64,000 nt of DNA from Amycolatopsis bartoniae (GCF_014191255.1 NZ_JACHWH010000010.1:124001-188000); one strand, 5' to 3'. Positions 47,199 through 57,198 are shown, counted from the first letter of the stretch. A program made the numbers and translations. Notes: generated from the letters alone by a model not told the origin.

Positions 47199-50100
47199 AT
47201 GGACATCGGGAAGTGGATCCGGTCGTGGCCGGTCTACCGGCAGGTGACCGGACCCGACGCGCTGGGCCGCGGCAAGGCCGCCCAGTCCGCGCGCTCCGCC
47301 GGGCTCACGCCCCGCACCGCGTCCGCCGACTCCGTGGCGCACTCCGTCTGTCCTTTTTGCGCGGTCGGCTGCGCGCAGAAGGTGTACGTCCGGGACGGGA
47401 AGGTCGTCCAGATCGAGGGCAACCCGGACAGCCCGATCTCACGCGGGCGCCTGTGCCCCAAGGGTTCCGCGAGCAAGCAGCTGGTCACCGGCCCGCAGCG
47501 CCAGACGAAGGTGCGCTACCGCGCGCCCTACGCCACCGAGTGGCAGGAGCTCGACCTCGACACGGCGATGGACATGGTCGCCGACCGGGTGCTCGACGCG
47601 CGGCGCCGGGGCTGGCAGGAGCGCGACGGCGACGGGAACCGGCTGCGGCGCACGATGGGCATCGCCAGCCTCGGCGGCGCCACGCTGGACAACGAAGAGA
47701 ACTACCTGATCAAGAAGCTCTTCACGGCGATGGGCGCGGTGCAGATCGAGAACCAGGCCCGTATTTGACACTCCGCCACGGTTCCCGGTCTGGGAGCCTC
47801 CTTCGGTCGCGGTGGCGCGACGGACTACCAGCAGGACCTCGTCAACTCCGACTTCGTCGTCATCATGGGCTCGAACATGGCCGAAGCCCATCCGGTGGGG
47901 TTCCAGTGGGTGATGGAGGCCAAGGCGCGCGGCGCGCAGGTGGTGCACATCGACCCGCGGTTCACGCGCACGAGCGCGGTCGCCGACCGGCACGTGCCGC
48001 TGCGCGCGGGCACGGACATCGCGTTCCTCGGCGGGGTGATCAACTACATCCTGTCGAACGAGCTGGACTTCCGGGAGTACGTCACCGCCTACACCAACGC
48101 GTCGTTCCTCGTGGACGAGCGGTACCAGGACGCCGAGGACCTCGACGGGCTGTTCAGCGGGTACGACCACGACTCCGCGTCCTACGACCCGGCGTCGTGG
48201 CACTACGAGCACACGCACTCGGGTGGGCGCGGCGGTTCGGGCGCGAAGGAGCGCGGCGCCCCGGACCAGCTCGGTTCCGGTGGCGCGCCGATCGAAGGCG
48301 CCGGCGACATCGCCGCCGACCCGACGCTGCAGCACCCGCGCTGCGTCTACCAGATCCTCAAGCGGCACTACGCCCGCTACACCCCGGAGATGGTCGAGCG
48401 CGTGTGCGGCGTGCCCGCCGAGCACTTCCTGGAGATCGCCCGCGCGTGGACGGAGAACTCCGGCCGTGAGCGCACCGCGGCGCTGGTCTACAGCGTGGGC
48501 TGGACGCAGCACTCGATGGGCGCGCAGTTCATCCGCGCCGGGTCGATCATCCAGCTGCTGCTGGGCAACATCGGCCGCCCCGGCGGCGGGGTGTTCGCGC
48601 TGCGCGGGCACGCGAGCATCCAGGGCTCGACCGACGTGCCGACGCTGTTCAACCTGCTGCCCGGCTACCTCGCGATGCCCGAGGCGGGCCAGGCCACGCT
48701 GGAGGACTACCTCGGCAAGATCACCAGCCAGAACCAGAAGGGCTTCTGGCACAAGGCCGACACGTACATGGTGTCGCTGCTGAAGGAGTACTGGGGCGAG
48801 CACGCCACCGCCGAGAACGACTACTGCTTCGACTACCTGCCGCGGATCAACGGCGACCACGGCACGTACCGCACGGTCATGGACATGGTCGACGGCAAGG
48901 TGTCCGGCTACTTCCTGCTGGGCCAGAACCCGGCCGTCGGGTCGGCGCACGGGCGGCTGCAGCGCCTCGGCATGGCGAACCTCGACTGGCTGGTCGTGCG
49001 CGACCTGGTGATGATCGAGAGCGCCACGTTCTGGAAGGACGGGCCGGAGACCGAGACCGGGGAGATCACCCCGGAGACCTGCCGGACCGAGGTGTTCTTC
49101 TTCCCCGCCGCGTCGCACGTGGAGAAGGCGGGCACGTTCACCCAGACCCAGCGGATGCTGCAGTGGCGGGAGAAGGCCGTCGAACCGCCGGGCGACGCGC
49201 GCTCGGAGCTGTGGTTCACCTACCACCTCGGCCGCAAGCTCCGGGAGAAGCTGGCCGGGTCCACCGACGAGCGCGACCGCCCGCTGCTGGACCTGGCGTG
49301 GGACTACGAGATGGAGGGCGACGAGCCGTCCGGCGAGGACGTGCTGCGGCGGATGAACGGCGTCGACCTCACCACGGGCCGCGCGGTCAACGGCTACACC
49401 GAGCTGAAGGCCGACGGCAGCACCGCGTGTGGCTGCTGGATCTACAGCGGCGTGTACGCGGACGAGGTCAACCAGGCCGCGCGCCGCAAACCGCACACCG
49501 AGCAGGGGCCGTACGAGTCGGAGTGGGGCTGGACCTGGCCGATGAACCGCCGGGTGCTCTACAACCGGGCCTCGGCCGACCCGCAGGGCCGCCCGTGGAG
49601 CGAGCGCAAGAAGCTCGTCTGGTGGGACGCGGAGAAGGGCGAGTGGACCGGGCACGACGTGCCGGACTTCGAGAAGACGAAGGCGCCGGACTACCGCCCG
49701 CCCGAGGACGCGGTGGGCGTCGAGGCGCTGCGCGGGGACGACGCGTTCATCATGCAGGCCGACGGCAAGGCGTGGCTGTTCGCGCCCAACGGCGTCCTCG
49801 ACGGGCCGCTGCCCACGCACTACGAGCCGCACGAGTCGCCGGTGCGCAACGCGTTGTACAAGCAGCAGGGCAGCCCGGTGCGCAAGGTGTACGGGCGGTG
49901 GGACAACCCGTCCAACCCGTCGCCGCCGGAGGCGCACGCCGAGGTGTTCCCGTTCGTGTTCACCGCGGCGCGGCTCACCGAGCACCACACGGCGGGCGGG
50001 ATGAGCAGGCAGCTGCCGTACCTGGCGGAGCTGCAGCCGGCGCTGTTCGTGGAGGTGTCGCCGGAGCTGGCGGCCGAGCGCGGGCTGGCGCACCTGGACT

Positions 50101-50465
50101 GGGCGCACGTGATCACCAGCCGCACGGCGGTGGACGCACGCGTGTTCGTCACCGACCGGATGACGCCGCTGCGGATCGAGGACCGCGTGGTGCACCAGAT
50201 CTGGATGCCCTACCACTGGGGGCACACCGGGCTGGTGGACGGCGACGTGGTGAACGACCTGCTCGGCGTGGTGGTCGACCCGAACGTGTTCATCCAGGAG
50301 AGCAAGGTCGCCACGTGCGACATCCAGCCGGGGCGGCGCCCGCGCGGGCCCGCGCTGCTGGAGTACGTCGCCGAGTACCGGCACCGGGCCGGCATCACGC
50401 CGGAGACCGGTACGCACATCGACACGACGCACCCGGATCCTACTTCGCACATGGAGCCGGAATGA
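47199..50465 (+). CDS. fdhA: formate dehydrogenase catalytic subunit, selenoprotein (UGA = Sec190)
   Basis: A 1088-residue molybdopterin oxidoreductase read through an in-frame TGA at 47766-47768. N-terminal CPFCAVGC (Cys51/54/58) and LCPKG (Cys86, Lys88) bind a [4Fe-4S] cluster. The Sec context QARI-U-HSATVPGLGASFGRGG equals the FdnG/FdhF active site, with the catalytic His directly after Sec. Downstream VVIMGSNMAEAHPVGFQW and a C-terminal MGD domain (EVSPELAAERGL) are intact. It oxidises formate to CO2. No twin-arginine signal is seen, unlike E. coli FdnG, so a cytoplasmic-side enzyme is inferred. Stop overlaps the ATG of the iron-sulfur subunit. Annotators usually split it into 189- and 866-residue ORFs. 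Confidence 0.95.
47766..47798 (+). promoter_or_regulatory. SECIS element after the Sec codon
   Basis: TGA (47766-47768) is followed after 18 nt by loop GGTCT (47787-47791), closed by stem GGTTCCC (47780-47786) / GGGAGCC (47792-47798), seven pairs including one G-U. The apical GGUCU and the 18-nt spacing are the same as in the E. coli fdhF SECIS recognised by SelB. Confidence 0.9.
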
Positions 50466-51478
50466 GTGACAACAGCTTGTACGGGCCGCTGGAGGATCCC
50501 GCGGGCAACGCCGGGTACGACGAGCACCCGCCGCGCGTGGGGTTCTTCACCGACACCTCGGTGTGCATCGGCTGCAAGGCGTGCGAGGTGGCGTGCAAGG
50601 AGTGGAACCTCGTGCCCGAGGACGGGTTCAACCTGCTCGGGATGTCGTTCGACAACACCGGCATGCTCGGCGCGGACTCGTGGCGGCACGTGGCGTTCGT
50701 CGAGCAGGCCCGGCCGCTGGGCGCGCAGGACCCGGGCCTGGACGGGCTGCCCACCGGACCTTCCGGAAGCCGGCGGTCCGCGGACACGGTCGCGTCGGCG
50801 ATCGAGCTGGCCGAGCGCGGCGGCGGGGACCTCGGCACGAAGCCGGTGGAGCTGGGGATCCCGAAGTTCGAGCGGCCGGGCGACGGCACCGGCGCGGAGA
50901 GCAGGCAGGACTTCCGCTGGCTGATGAGCTCCGACGTGTGCAAGCACTGCACGCACGCGGGCTGCCTCGACGTGTGCCCCACCGGCGCGTTGTTCCGCAC
51001 GGAGTTCGGCACGGTGGTCGTGCAGCAGGACATCTGCAACGGCTGCGGCTACTGCGTGTCCGGCTGCCCGTACGGCGTGATCGACCGGCGCGAGGACGAC
51101 GGGCGCGCGTGGAAGTGCACGCTGTGCTACGACCGCCTGCGTGACGGGCTCGAACCGGCGTGCGCCAAGGCGTGCCCGACGGACTCCATCCAGTTCGGCC
51201 CGCTCGACGAGCTGCGCGAGCGCGCGGCGCAGCGGGTCGAGCAGCTGCACGAGCGCGGCGTGCCCGAGGCGCGGCTGTACGGTCACGACCCGGACGACGG
51301 CGTGGGCGGCGACGGCGCGTTCTTCCTGCTGCTGGACGAGCCGGAGGTGTACGGGCTGCCGCCGGACCCGGTGGTGCCGACGCGGGACGCGCCGGCGATG
51401 TGGAAGTTCGCCGGGATGGCGGCGTCGGCGTTCGTCGCCGCCGCGGTGTCGGCGTTCCTGGGGCGGGGAAGGCGATGA
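50462..51478 (+). CDS. fdhB: formate dehydrogenase iron-sulfur subunit (four [4Fe-4S])
   Basis: A 338-residue ferredoxin-like subunit. Cys motifs CIGCKACEVAC, CKHCTHAGCLDVCP, CNGCGYCVSGCPYG and CTLCYDRL...CAKACP supply four clusters for electron transfer from the Sec subunit to the membrane subunit. A hydrophobic C-terminal segment (about 312-332, MAASAFVAAAVSAFLG) anchors it, as in HybA/FdnH-type subunits. ATGA overlaps with genes on both sides. Confidence 0.94.
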   Translation: MSDNSLYGPLEDPAGNAGYDEHPPRVGFFTDTSVCIGCKACEVACKEWNLVPEDGFNLLGMSFDNTGMLGADSWRHVAFVEQARPLGAQDPGLDGLPTGPSGSRRSADTVASAIELAERGGGDLGTKPVELGIPKFERPGDGTGAESRQDFRWLMSSDVCKHCTHAGCLDVCPTGALFRTEFGTVVVQQDICNGCGYCVSGCPYGVIDRREDDGRAWKCTLCYDRLRDGLEPACAKACPTDSIQFGPLDELRERAAQRVEQLHERGVPEARLYGHDPDDGVGGDGAFFLLLDEPEVYGLPPDPVVPTRDAPAMWKFAGMAASAFVAAAVSAFLGRGRR

Positions 51479-52593
51479 CGGACGGCAAGGACCCGCTGCT
51501 GCGGGAGCTGCGCAGTGACGCGCAGGCGAGGGACATCCACGCGCAGATGTTCGGGCGTGGCGGCACGCGCGAGCAGCCGGCGGTGCCGAAGGCGGAGTTC
51601 CGCTCGTACTACGGGCGCGCGGTGCTCAAGTCGCCCGTGTGGGAGTGGAAGATCGCGGCGTACCTGTTCGCGGGCGGGCTGTCCGCGGGGTCGGCGATGC
51701 TGGGCGCCGGGGCGGACCTGACCGGGCGGCCAGGGCTGCGGCGCGTGGGCCGGGTCGGGGCGCTGGGCAGCATCGCGGCGAGCATGTACTTCCTGGTCGC
51801 CGACCTGGGGCGGCCGGAGCGGTTCCACCACATGCTGCGGGTGGCGAAGCCGAGCTCGCCGATGAGCGTGGGCACGTGGATCCTCGTCGCGTACGGTCCG
51901 GGCGCGGGGCTGAGCGGGGTGGCGGAGCTGATGCCGCGCGCGCTGCGGCGCACGTGGGCGGGCAAGGTGCTGGAGAAGGCGGCGCGCCCGGCGGGCCTGT
52001 CGGCGGCGGCGTTCGCGCCCGGCGTCGCGTCCTACACGGCGGTGCTGCTGTCGCAGACGGCGGTCCCGGCGTGGCACGAGGCGCACGAGTACCTGCCGTT
52101 CGTGTTCACCGGCTCGGCCGCGGCGAGTGGCGGCGGGCTGGGGATGCTGCTGGCGCGGCCCGGGGAGGCGGGCCCGGCCCGGCGGCTGGCGGCGGTGGGC
52201 GCGGGGCTGGAGGTCGTCGCGTCGCGGCTGCTGGAGCGGCGGCTGGGCCTGAGCGCGGAGGCGTACACGACGGGCAAGGCGCACCGGCTGCGGAAGTGGG
52301 CGGAGTACCTGACGGTCGGTGGGGCACTGGGCACGCTGGTGTCCGGCCGCAGCCGCCCGGCGGCGATGGTGTCCGGGCTGGCGCTGCTGACGGGCAGCGC
52401 GCTGCAGCGGTTCGGCGTCTTCGAGGCGGGCGTGGAGTCGACCCGCGACCCGAAGTACGTGGTGGTGCCGCAACGCGAACGCCTGGAGGCGGGCCGCCCG
52501 GCGCGGGGCGATGACCGTCCTGGCCCGCAGTTCCCGCGCGTGGTGTCGGCGGTGCGCGGCGTGCGGGCGGCGGTGGCGCGGAAGCTGCGCTGA
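51475..52593 (+). CDS. formate dehydrogenase membrane subunit, NrfD/PsrC family
   Basis: A 372-residue membrane protein with about 8 helices and the NrfD start KSPVWEWKIAAYLFAGGLSAGSAML and DLGRPERFHHMLRV. NrfD-type subunits pass electrons to menaquinone without heme. This replaces the cytochrome b (FdnI) of the E. coli enzyme. ATG 51475 overlaps the iron-sulfur subunit stop. The C-terminal tail is basic and cytoplasmic. Confidence 0.93.
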   Translation: MTDGKDPLLRELRSDAQARDIHAQMFGRGGTREQPAVPKAEFRSYYGRAVLKSPVWEWKIAAYLFAGGLSAGSAMLGAGADLTGRPGLRRVGRVGALGSIAASMYFLVADLGRPERFHHMLRVAKPSSPMSVGTWILVAYGPGAGLSGVAELMPRALRRTWAGKVLEKAARPAGLSAAAFAPGVASYTAVLLSQTAVPAWHEAHEYLPFVFTGSAAASGGGLGMLLARPGEAGPARRLAAVGAGLEVVASRLLERRLGLSAEAYTTGKAHRLRKWAEYLTVGGALGTLVSGRSRPAAMVSGLALLTGSALQRFGVFEAGVESTRDPKYVVVPQRERLEAGRPARGDDRPGPQFPRVVSAVRGVRAAVARKLR

Positions 52594-52602
52594 CGGCCGG
52601 GC

Positions 52603-53490
52603 TCAGGGTTTGACCGCGACGCCCGCCCGGTAGTACATCCGCGACGGCTGGTCCTCCCACCAGGGCTCCCCTTCGGGCAGGCCGCGCGTGTCCTCGTCCC
52701 ACCACGGCTCCTGGGAGCGGTCGGCGTGGGGCCGCCACAGACCGGTCCACTCCAGGCCGGGTTCGAGCAGCGGCCAGCCGCCGAAGAACTCCAGGAACTC
52801 CTCGTCCGTGCGCAGGTAGCTGGGGCTCGCCGTGGTCCCGTACTCGCGCGTGACCTCCTGCAGCGCGTCGTCCTCCGGGACGTCCGGCACGTGCGTGAGC
52901 ACCAGCAGGCTGCCCGGCGCGATCTTGTCGCGGTACACCGACATCGGCACGTCCGGCCGGTCCTCCGGGAACATGAAGTGCAGGAGCGCCGTGACCAGCA
53001 GGCAGGTGGGCCGCTCCGGGTCGATGAGGCCGGTGGCGCGGATGCTGCGCCACAGCGCCCCGTGGTTGAAGAAGTCACCCAGCACCGCCTGGTGCCGCTC
53101 CGGGTCGGCGGTGCTCGCCAGCAGGATCTCCGAATGCGCGTGGGCGATCAGCTCGTTGTCGACGTAGACCACGCGGGCCTTGAGGTCGGGGGCGAGGCGG
53201 TCGGCGATCTCGTGCGGCTGGCTCTGGGTGGGCAGCCCGGCGCCGAGGTCGATGAACTGGTCGATGCCCCGCTCCAGTGCGGTCTCCACGACGCGGCCGA
53301 CGAAACGGCGGTTCTCGCGCATCGCCCGGCGCAGGTCCGGCATCGTGGCCAGCTGCCGGTCGCCGAACTCGCGGTCGATCGCGTAGTTGTTCGGCCCCTT
53401 GCCCCCGAGCATGTAGTCGTAGATGCGCGCCGAACTGGGCCGGTCCAGGTGCAGGCGCAGACTGTCGGCCCGTTCGGTGTCCCCACTCAT
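52603..53490 (-). CDS. S-adenosylmethionine-dependent methyltransferase, Methyltransf_19 (DUF574)
   Basis: A 295-residue protein with the DUF574 opening RPSSARIYDYMLGGKGPNNYAIDREFGD, a SAM-fold FIDLGAGLPTQSQPHEIA, and VVYVDNE. The family is expanded in Streptomyces and Pseudonocardiales; substrates are unknown. ATG start. Divergent from the nucleoside hydrolase; convergent with the Fdh operon. Confidence 0.9.
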   Translation of the reverse strand: MSGDTERADSLRLHLDRPSSARIYDYMLGGKGPNNYAIDREFGDRQLATMPDLRRAMRENRRFVGRVVETALERGIDQFIDLGAGLPTQSQPHEIADRLAPDLKARVVYVDNELIAHAHSEILLASTADPERHQAVLGDFFNHGALWRSIRATGLIDPERPTCLLVTALLHFMFPEDRPDVPMSVYRDKIAPGSLLVLTHVPDVPEDDALQEVTREYGTTASPSYLRTDEEFLEFFGGWPLLEPGLEWTGLWRPHADRSQEPWWDEDTRGLPEGEPWWEDQPSRMYYRAGVAVKP

Positions 53491-53563
53491 CCTTGATCCC
53501 TTCGCCGGAGTTCCCGGCTAGTGTCCTCCTGGGCGGGAAAACCGACGCGAGGAGGGCTGGCCA

Positions 53564-54532
53564 GTGGCGCGCAAGGTGATCCTGGACGTGGACACCGGGA
53601 CCGACGACGCGGTGGCGATCATGCTCGCCGCCGGGCTGCCGGAGCTCGACGTGCTCGGCGTGACGACGGTGCACGGCAACGCGCCGCTGGTGCACACCAC
53701 CGACAACACCCTGCGCGTGCTCGACCGGATCGGCCGGCCGGACATCGGCGTGCACCCCGGCCTGTCGCGCCCGCTCGTGCGGCCGGGTTTCCCGGGGCAG
53801 AAGCACTTCGAGCGCGATTCGCGGCGCGACATGCACGGCACCACGCTGCCCCTGCCGGAAGCCCGCAGCGCGCCGAGCGACGTGTCGGCCGTCGAGTTCC
53901 TGCTGCACACCCTGCGCACGACCACCGAACGCGTGACGCTCGTGCCGGTCGCGCCGCTGGGCAACATCGCCACCGTGGTGGCGATCGACCCGTCGGTGCG
54001 GGACGCGGTGGAGGAGGTCGTGATCATGGGCGGCGCGCACGCGTACGGCAACGTCACGCCGTCGGCGGAGTTCAACGTGTGGGCGGATCCGGAGGCCGCG
54101 GCCGCCGTGTTCGGCGCGGGGTTCGAGCGGCTGACCCTCGTTCCGCTCGACGCGACCCACCAGGCCCTGATCACGCGCGAGGACTGCGCGGAGCTCGACG
54201 CCCTCGGCACGCCCGCCGGTACCGCGGCCGCGAAGCTGATCACGCGCCGGATCGACGCCTACACCGCCGGCAGCGGGGTCGCGATCCCGGACGCGGCGCC
54301 GGTGCACGACGCCGTCTGCGTGGCGTACCTCGTGCGGCCCGAGGTGATCACCACGCGCCCGGCGCGGGTGGAGGTCGAGACCAGTGGCGAGCTGACCGTG
54401 GGGCGCACGGTCATGGACGTGCGCCCCAACGCCACCGGCACTCCCAACGCGAACGTGGCCTTCGGCGCCGACGGGCGGATCCTGGCCCGCCTGCTGAAGG
54501 ACGTCTTCGCCACCGGGCCATGCGGCGACTGA
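53564..54532 (+). CDS. nucleoside hydrolase (IUNH family)
   Basis: A 322-residue inosine-uridine-type nucleoside hydrolase: N-terminal DVDTGTDDAVAI binds catalytic Ca2+, NAPL.. and VPVAPLGNIATVV, VIMGGAHAYGNVTPSAEFNVWADPEA, and C-terminal DAAPVHDAVCVAYL with the Ca ligand Asp. It hydrolyses N-ribosidic bonds. GTG has GAGGAGGG upstream. The 3' end overlaps the CapA gene by 13 bases. Confidence 0.94.
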   Translation: MARKVILDVDTGTDDAVAIMLAAGLPELDVLGVTTVHGNAPLVHTTDNTLRVLDRIGRPDIGVHPGLSRPLVRPGFPGQKHFERDSRRDMHGTTLPLPEARSAPSDVSAVEFLLHTLRTTTERVTLVPVAPLGNIATVVAIDPSVRDAVEEVVIMGGAHAYGNVTPSAEFNVWADPEAAAAVFGAGFERLTLVPLDATHQALITREDCAELDALGTPAGTAAAKLITRRIDAYTAGSGVAIPDAAPVHDAVCVAYLVRPEVITTRPARVEVETSGELTVGRTVMDVRPNATGTPNANVAFGADGRILARLLKDVFATGPCGD

Positions 54533-55596
54533 GCGGGGTCCTGGCGGCGGTTCTCCTCACCGCGGCGTGCACGACCGCCACCGCCCCGGTACCCGCGCCC
54601 GTTCCGGCGGCGCCGCCCGACCCCGGCTTCACCGTCGTGGCCAGCGGCGACGTGCTGATCCACCCCGCGCTCACCGAACAGGCCACAAAGGACGGTAGTG
54701 GCACGCGGGACTACCGGCCGGAGCTCGCCGGGATCCGTGACGTCGTCAGCCGGGCCGATCTCGCGATCTGCCACCTGGAGACGCCGCTGGCGGCCGCGGG
54801 CGGCCCGTTCCGCGGCTATCCGGACTTCAGCGCGCCGCCCGAGATCGCCACGGCGCTGGCCGCCACCGGCTACGACGACTGCTCGACCGCCTCCAACCAC
54901 ACCCTCGACCAGGGCACCGCGGGCGTCCAGCGGACACTCGACGCGCTCGACGCCGCGGGCGTGCGGCACACCGGTTCCGCCCGCAGCGAGCAGGAGGCGG
55001 CGACCCCGCTCGTGCTCGACGTGCACGGGGTGAAGGTCGCGCACGTGTCGTTCACCTTCGGTTTCAACGGCCGGACCGTGCCCGCGGACCGGCCGTGGGT
55101 CGCGAACACCCTCGACGCCCGCGCGGTGCTCGCCGCCGCCCGCGCGGCGAAGGCGGCCGGGGCGCAGGTGGTGATCGCGAGCCTGCACTGGGGCGTGGAG
55201 TACCGGCAGGAGCCCACCGAGGACCAGCGGCGCATCGCGCGGCAGCTGCTCGCGGACCCGGCGGTGGACCTGATCATCGGGCACCACGCGCACGTCGTGC
55301 AGCCGTTCGAGCGGATCGGCGGGAAGTGGGTCGCCTACGGCCTCGGCAACTCGATCGCCCGCCACGACGAGCCGCGCGGCACCACCGAGGAGGGCGCGAT
55401 CGCCCGGTTTCACTTCACGCCGTCGGGCTCGGGCTGGACCGTCGACCGCGCGGAGTACGTGCCGACGGTGATCGACCTCGGGCCGCCGATCCGGCTGCGC
55501 ACCGCGCGGGACGCCGGAGCCGACCCGGCCCGCACCGACGAGGTCGTGTTCAGCAGGGGAGCACGGGAGGCGGGCCTGACCCGCGCCGCGGGTTAG
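54520..55596 (+). CDS. CapA-family lipoprotein
   Basis: A 358-residue CapA/PgsA metallophosphatase-like protein: lipoprotein signal with lipobox LTAAC (Cys17), then SGDVLIHP, HLETPLA, SNHTLDQG, SLHWGVEY and GHHAHVVQP, the conserved metal-binding residues. CapA homologues help polyglutamate capsule synthesis in Bacillus; in soil actinomycetes the role is unclear. ATG overlaps the upstream gene. Confidence 0.92.
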   Translation: MRRLSGVLAAVLLTAACTTATAPVPAPVPAAPPDPGFTVVASGDVLIHPALTEQATKDGSGTRDYRPELAGIRDVVSRADLAICHLETPLAAAGGPFRGYPDFSAPPEIATALAATGYDDCSTASNHTLDQGTAGVQRTLDALDAAGVRHTGSARSEQEAATPLVLDVHGVKVAHVSFTFGFNGRTVPADRPWVANTLDARAVLAAARAAKAAGAQVVIASLHWGVEYRQEPTEDQRRIARQLLADPAVDLIIGHHAHVVQPFERIGGKWVAYGLGNSIARHDEPRGTTEEGAIARFHFTPSGSGWTVDRAEYVPTVIDLGPPIRLRTARDAGADPARTDEVVFSRGAREAGLTRAAG

Positions 55597-55604
55597 CCCG
55601 CGCT

Positions 55605-56789
55605 TCATCGCGTCCCGCAGGCCGCCGTGTGCAGGTCCTCCAGCGCCCCGAACACGTGGTCGTGGCGCTGCCAGTACAGCCACTGGGCGGCTTCGCGCGC
55701 GAGCCCGTCCAGCCGTTCGCGCACCGGGACGTCCAGCTCGTGCCCGAGGCCCGGGTGCAGGGTGGTGACGACGCCTTCGCAGCGGTCCGCGGCCGTCAGC
55801 AGGGGAGTGCTCTGCACGGCGTGGAGGCCGGCGGACAGCAGCAGTTCCCGCACGCTCCCGCCGTCGAACAGCGGATCGTCCCCGGCGTCCTCGCTGGTGA
55901 CCCGGCTGTGCTGGTGCAGGGCGCGCACGCAGGTGGACTCTTCGCGGTCCACGTGGGCGAAGCGGGCGGCGAACTCCTCGCCGAGGCCCCGGTGGGCTGC
56001 CAGGCACAGCCCTTCGCCCTCGGTGAGCTGGGTGTAGCCGGCCGTCGCACCGGTGCACGCCAGCGCCGCGTAGAGGAGGTGGTGCAGCACGGCGGCCGGG
56101 GTCGCGACGTGCCGGGCCGGGGCGAAACCGAGCGGCGGCGCGGGTTTCCGCACCGCCGGGGTCAGCCACACCTCGCCTGCCGGGCGCGGCAGCTCGACGA
56201 GCGCCTTCGCCAGCACCTGCATCCTGACGTTGTGGCGCTGCGACGTACGCCGCAACAGCTGGAACGCGGCGTCCATCTCGGCCATCCGGTAACGCTCCTG
56301 CAGCACGCCGAGGGCGCGGGCGATCACCGGGCGGCTGGCGAGCTTCGCGCGCAGGTCCTGCACCTCCAGCCGCAGCCGCCGCAGCTGCTCGCCGGGGCTT
56401 TCGCCGTCCTGGCGCGGCAGGGCACCGTCCACGGCGTCCAGGCTGAGGTAGGTGTCCAGGACGTCGGTGGCGTGCGCGGACCGCAGCACCCGCTGCGCGT
56501 ACCCGGTGCCGGTGACCACGCGCAGCCGACGGCCGGTGCCGGCGAGCGCGTCCGCGACGGACTTCAGCAGCCGGATGCCGGCCACGCTGAGCAGCCGGAC
56601 GCCGGTGAGGTCGATGACCGGGTCGGGGACGCCGGTGACCAGCCGCAGCAGCCGCACCTCGAACGCCGGGTGCGCGCTGACGTCGAGCTCCCCGGTGACC
56701 AGGACGACCGTGCGGCCGCCGGTGCGGACCGGTGTCGCCGACCAGGCGGCACCCTGGATCCGGACGGGCTCGGCGGACGGTTCGAGCAC
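55605..56789 (-). CDS. STAS-ANTAR-GAF signalling protein
   Basis: A 394-residue protein: STAS domain (about 10-125, LVTGELDVSAHPAF, DLTGVRLLSVAGIRLL), ANTAR-like helices (about 132-195, RPVIARALGVLQERYRMAEMDAAFQLLRR) and a C-terminal GAF domain (about 225-390). The order STAS, ANTAR, GAF is less common than GAF-ANTAR and suggests integration of anti-sigma signalling with RNA antitermination. GTG 56789 has GGGAGG upstream. A STAS-only protein is encoded 0.5 kb away. Confidence 0.85.
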   Translation of the reverse strand: MLEPSAEPVRIQGAAWSATPVRTGGRTVVLVTGELDVSAHPAFEVRLLRLVTGVPDPVIDLTGVRLLSVAGIRLLKSVADALAGTGRRLRVVTGTGYAQRVLRSAHATDVLDTYLSLDAVDGALPRQDGESPGEQLRRLRLEVQDLRAKLASRPVIARALGVLQERYRMAEMDAAFQLLRRTSQRHNVRMQVLAKALVELPRPAGEVWLTPAVRKPAPPLGFAPARHVATPAAVLHHLLYAALACTGATAGYTQLTEGEGLCLAAHRGLGEEFAARFAHVDREESTCVRALHQHSRVTSEDAGDDPLFDGGSVRELLLSAGLHAVQSTPLLTAADRCEGVVTTLHPGLGHELDVPVRERLDGLAREAAQWLYWQRHDHVFGALEDLHTAACGTR

Positions 56790-56904
56790 TGCGCGCCTCC
56801 CAGGGGCCGGGTGCGTCCCTCCACCCTCGCGCAGCGGGCGCCGGGGATCGAGCAGGGGCGGAATCCGGCGGTTGCACGGGGGCCGGCCGGGGTATGCGCG
56901 TGCC

Positions 56905-57198
56905 GTGCCGCACAGACCACCGCCCGCCACGGCGGGTTCCAGTACCTGGACCGACGAGGACGGTGTCCGGCAGCCGCGGGGCGACGTGCACGCGTGGGTG
57001 CCGGGCACCAACCAGACCCTGTGCGGCGTGCCGCTGCACCGGGCGCGGCTCGCGCGGTTCCCGCACGTGCTGTGGGTGGACGCGCTGTGGCTGGCCGACA
57101 CACGGGACGAGGGGATCTCACCGTGCCGCCGGTGCACCGCCGCGGCGGGCGGGCGCGGGGGAGCGCGCCGCTGGACGCGGGTGAACCCGCGTCCGTGA
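56905..57198 (+). CDS. small protein with Cys pairs, probable zinc-binding
   Basis: A 97-residue protein with HAWVPGTNQTLCGVPLHRARLARFPHV and SPCRRCTAA, a C...CxxC pattern seen in small uncharacterised zinc-ribbon-like proteins of Pseudonocardiales. GTG 56905; start is uncertain and no strong ribosome-binding site is seen. Function unknown. Confidence 0.55.
   Translation: MPHRPPPATAGSSTWTDEDGVRQPRGDVHAWVPGTNQTLCGVPLHRARLARFPHVLWVDALWLADTRDEGISPCRRCTAAAGGRGGARRWTRVNPRP

Noticed and set aside
47766..47768. A nonsense mutation or frameshift splitting formate dehydrogenase
   Set aside because: The frame is maintained across the TGA, the Sec-His context is the known active site, and a correctly spaced SECIS and sel genes are present.
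47439..50450. A 1003-residue open frame on the minus strand opposite the formate dehydrogenase gene
   Set aside because: It has no recognisable domain, is rich in Arg/His/Pro/Val as expected from an antisense frame of GC-biased codons, and the plus strand is clearly coding.
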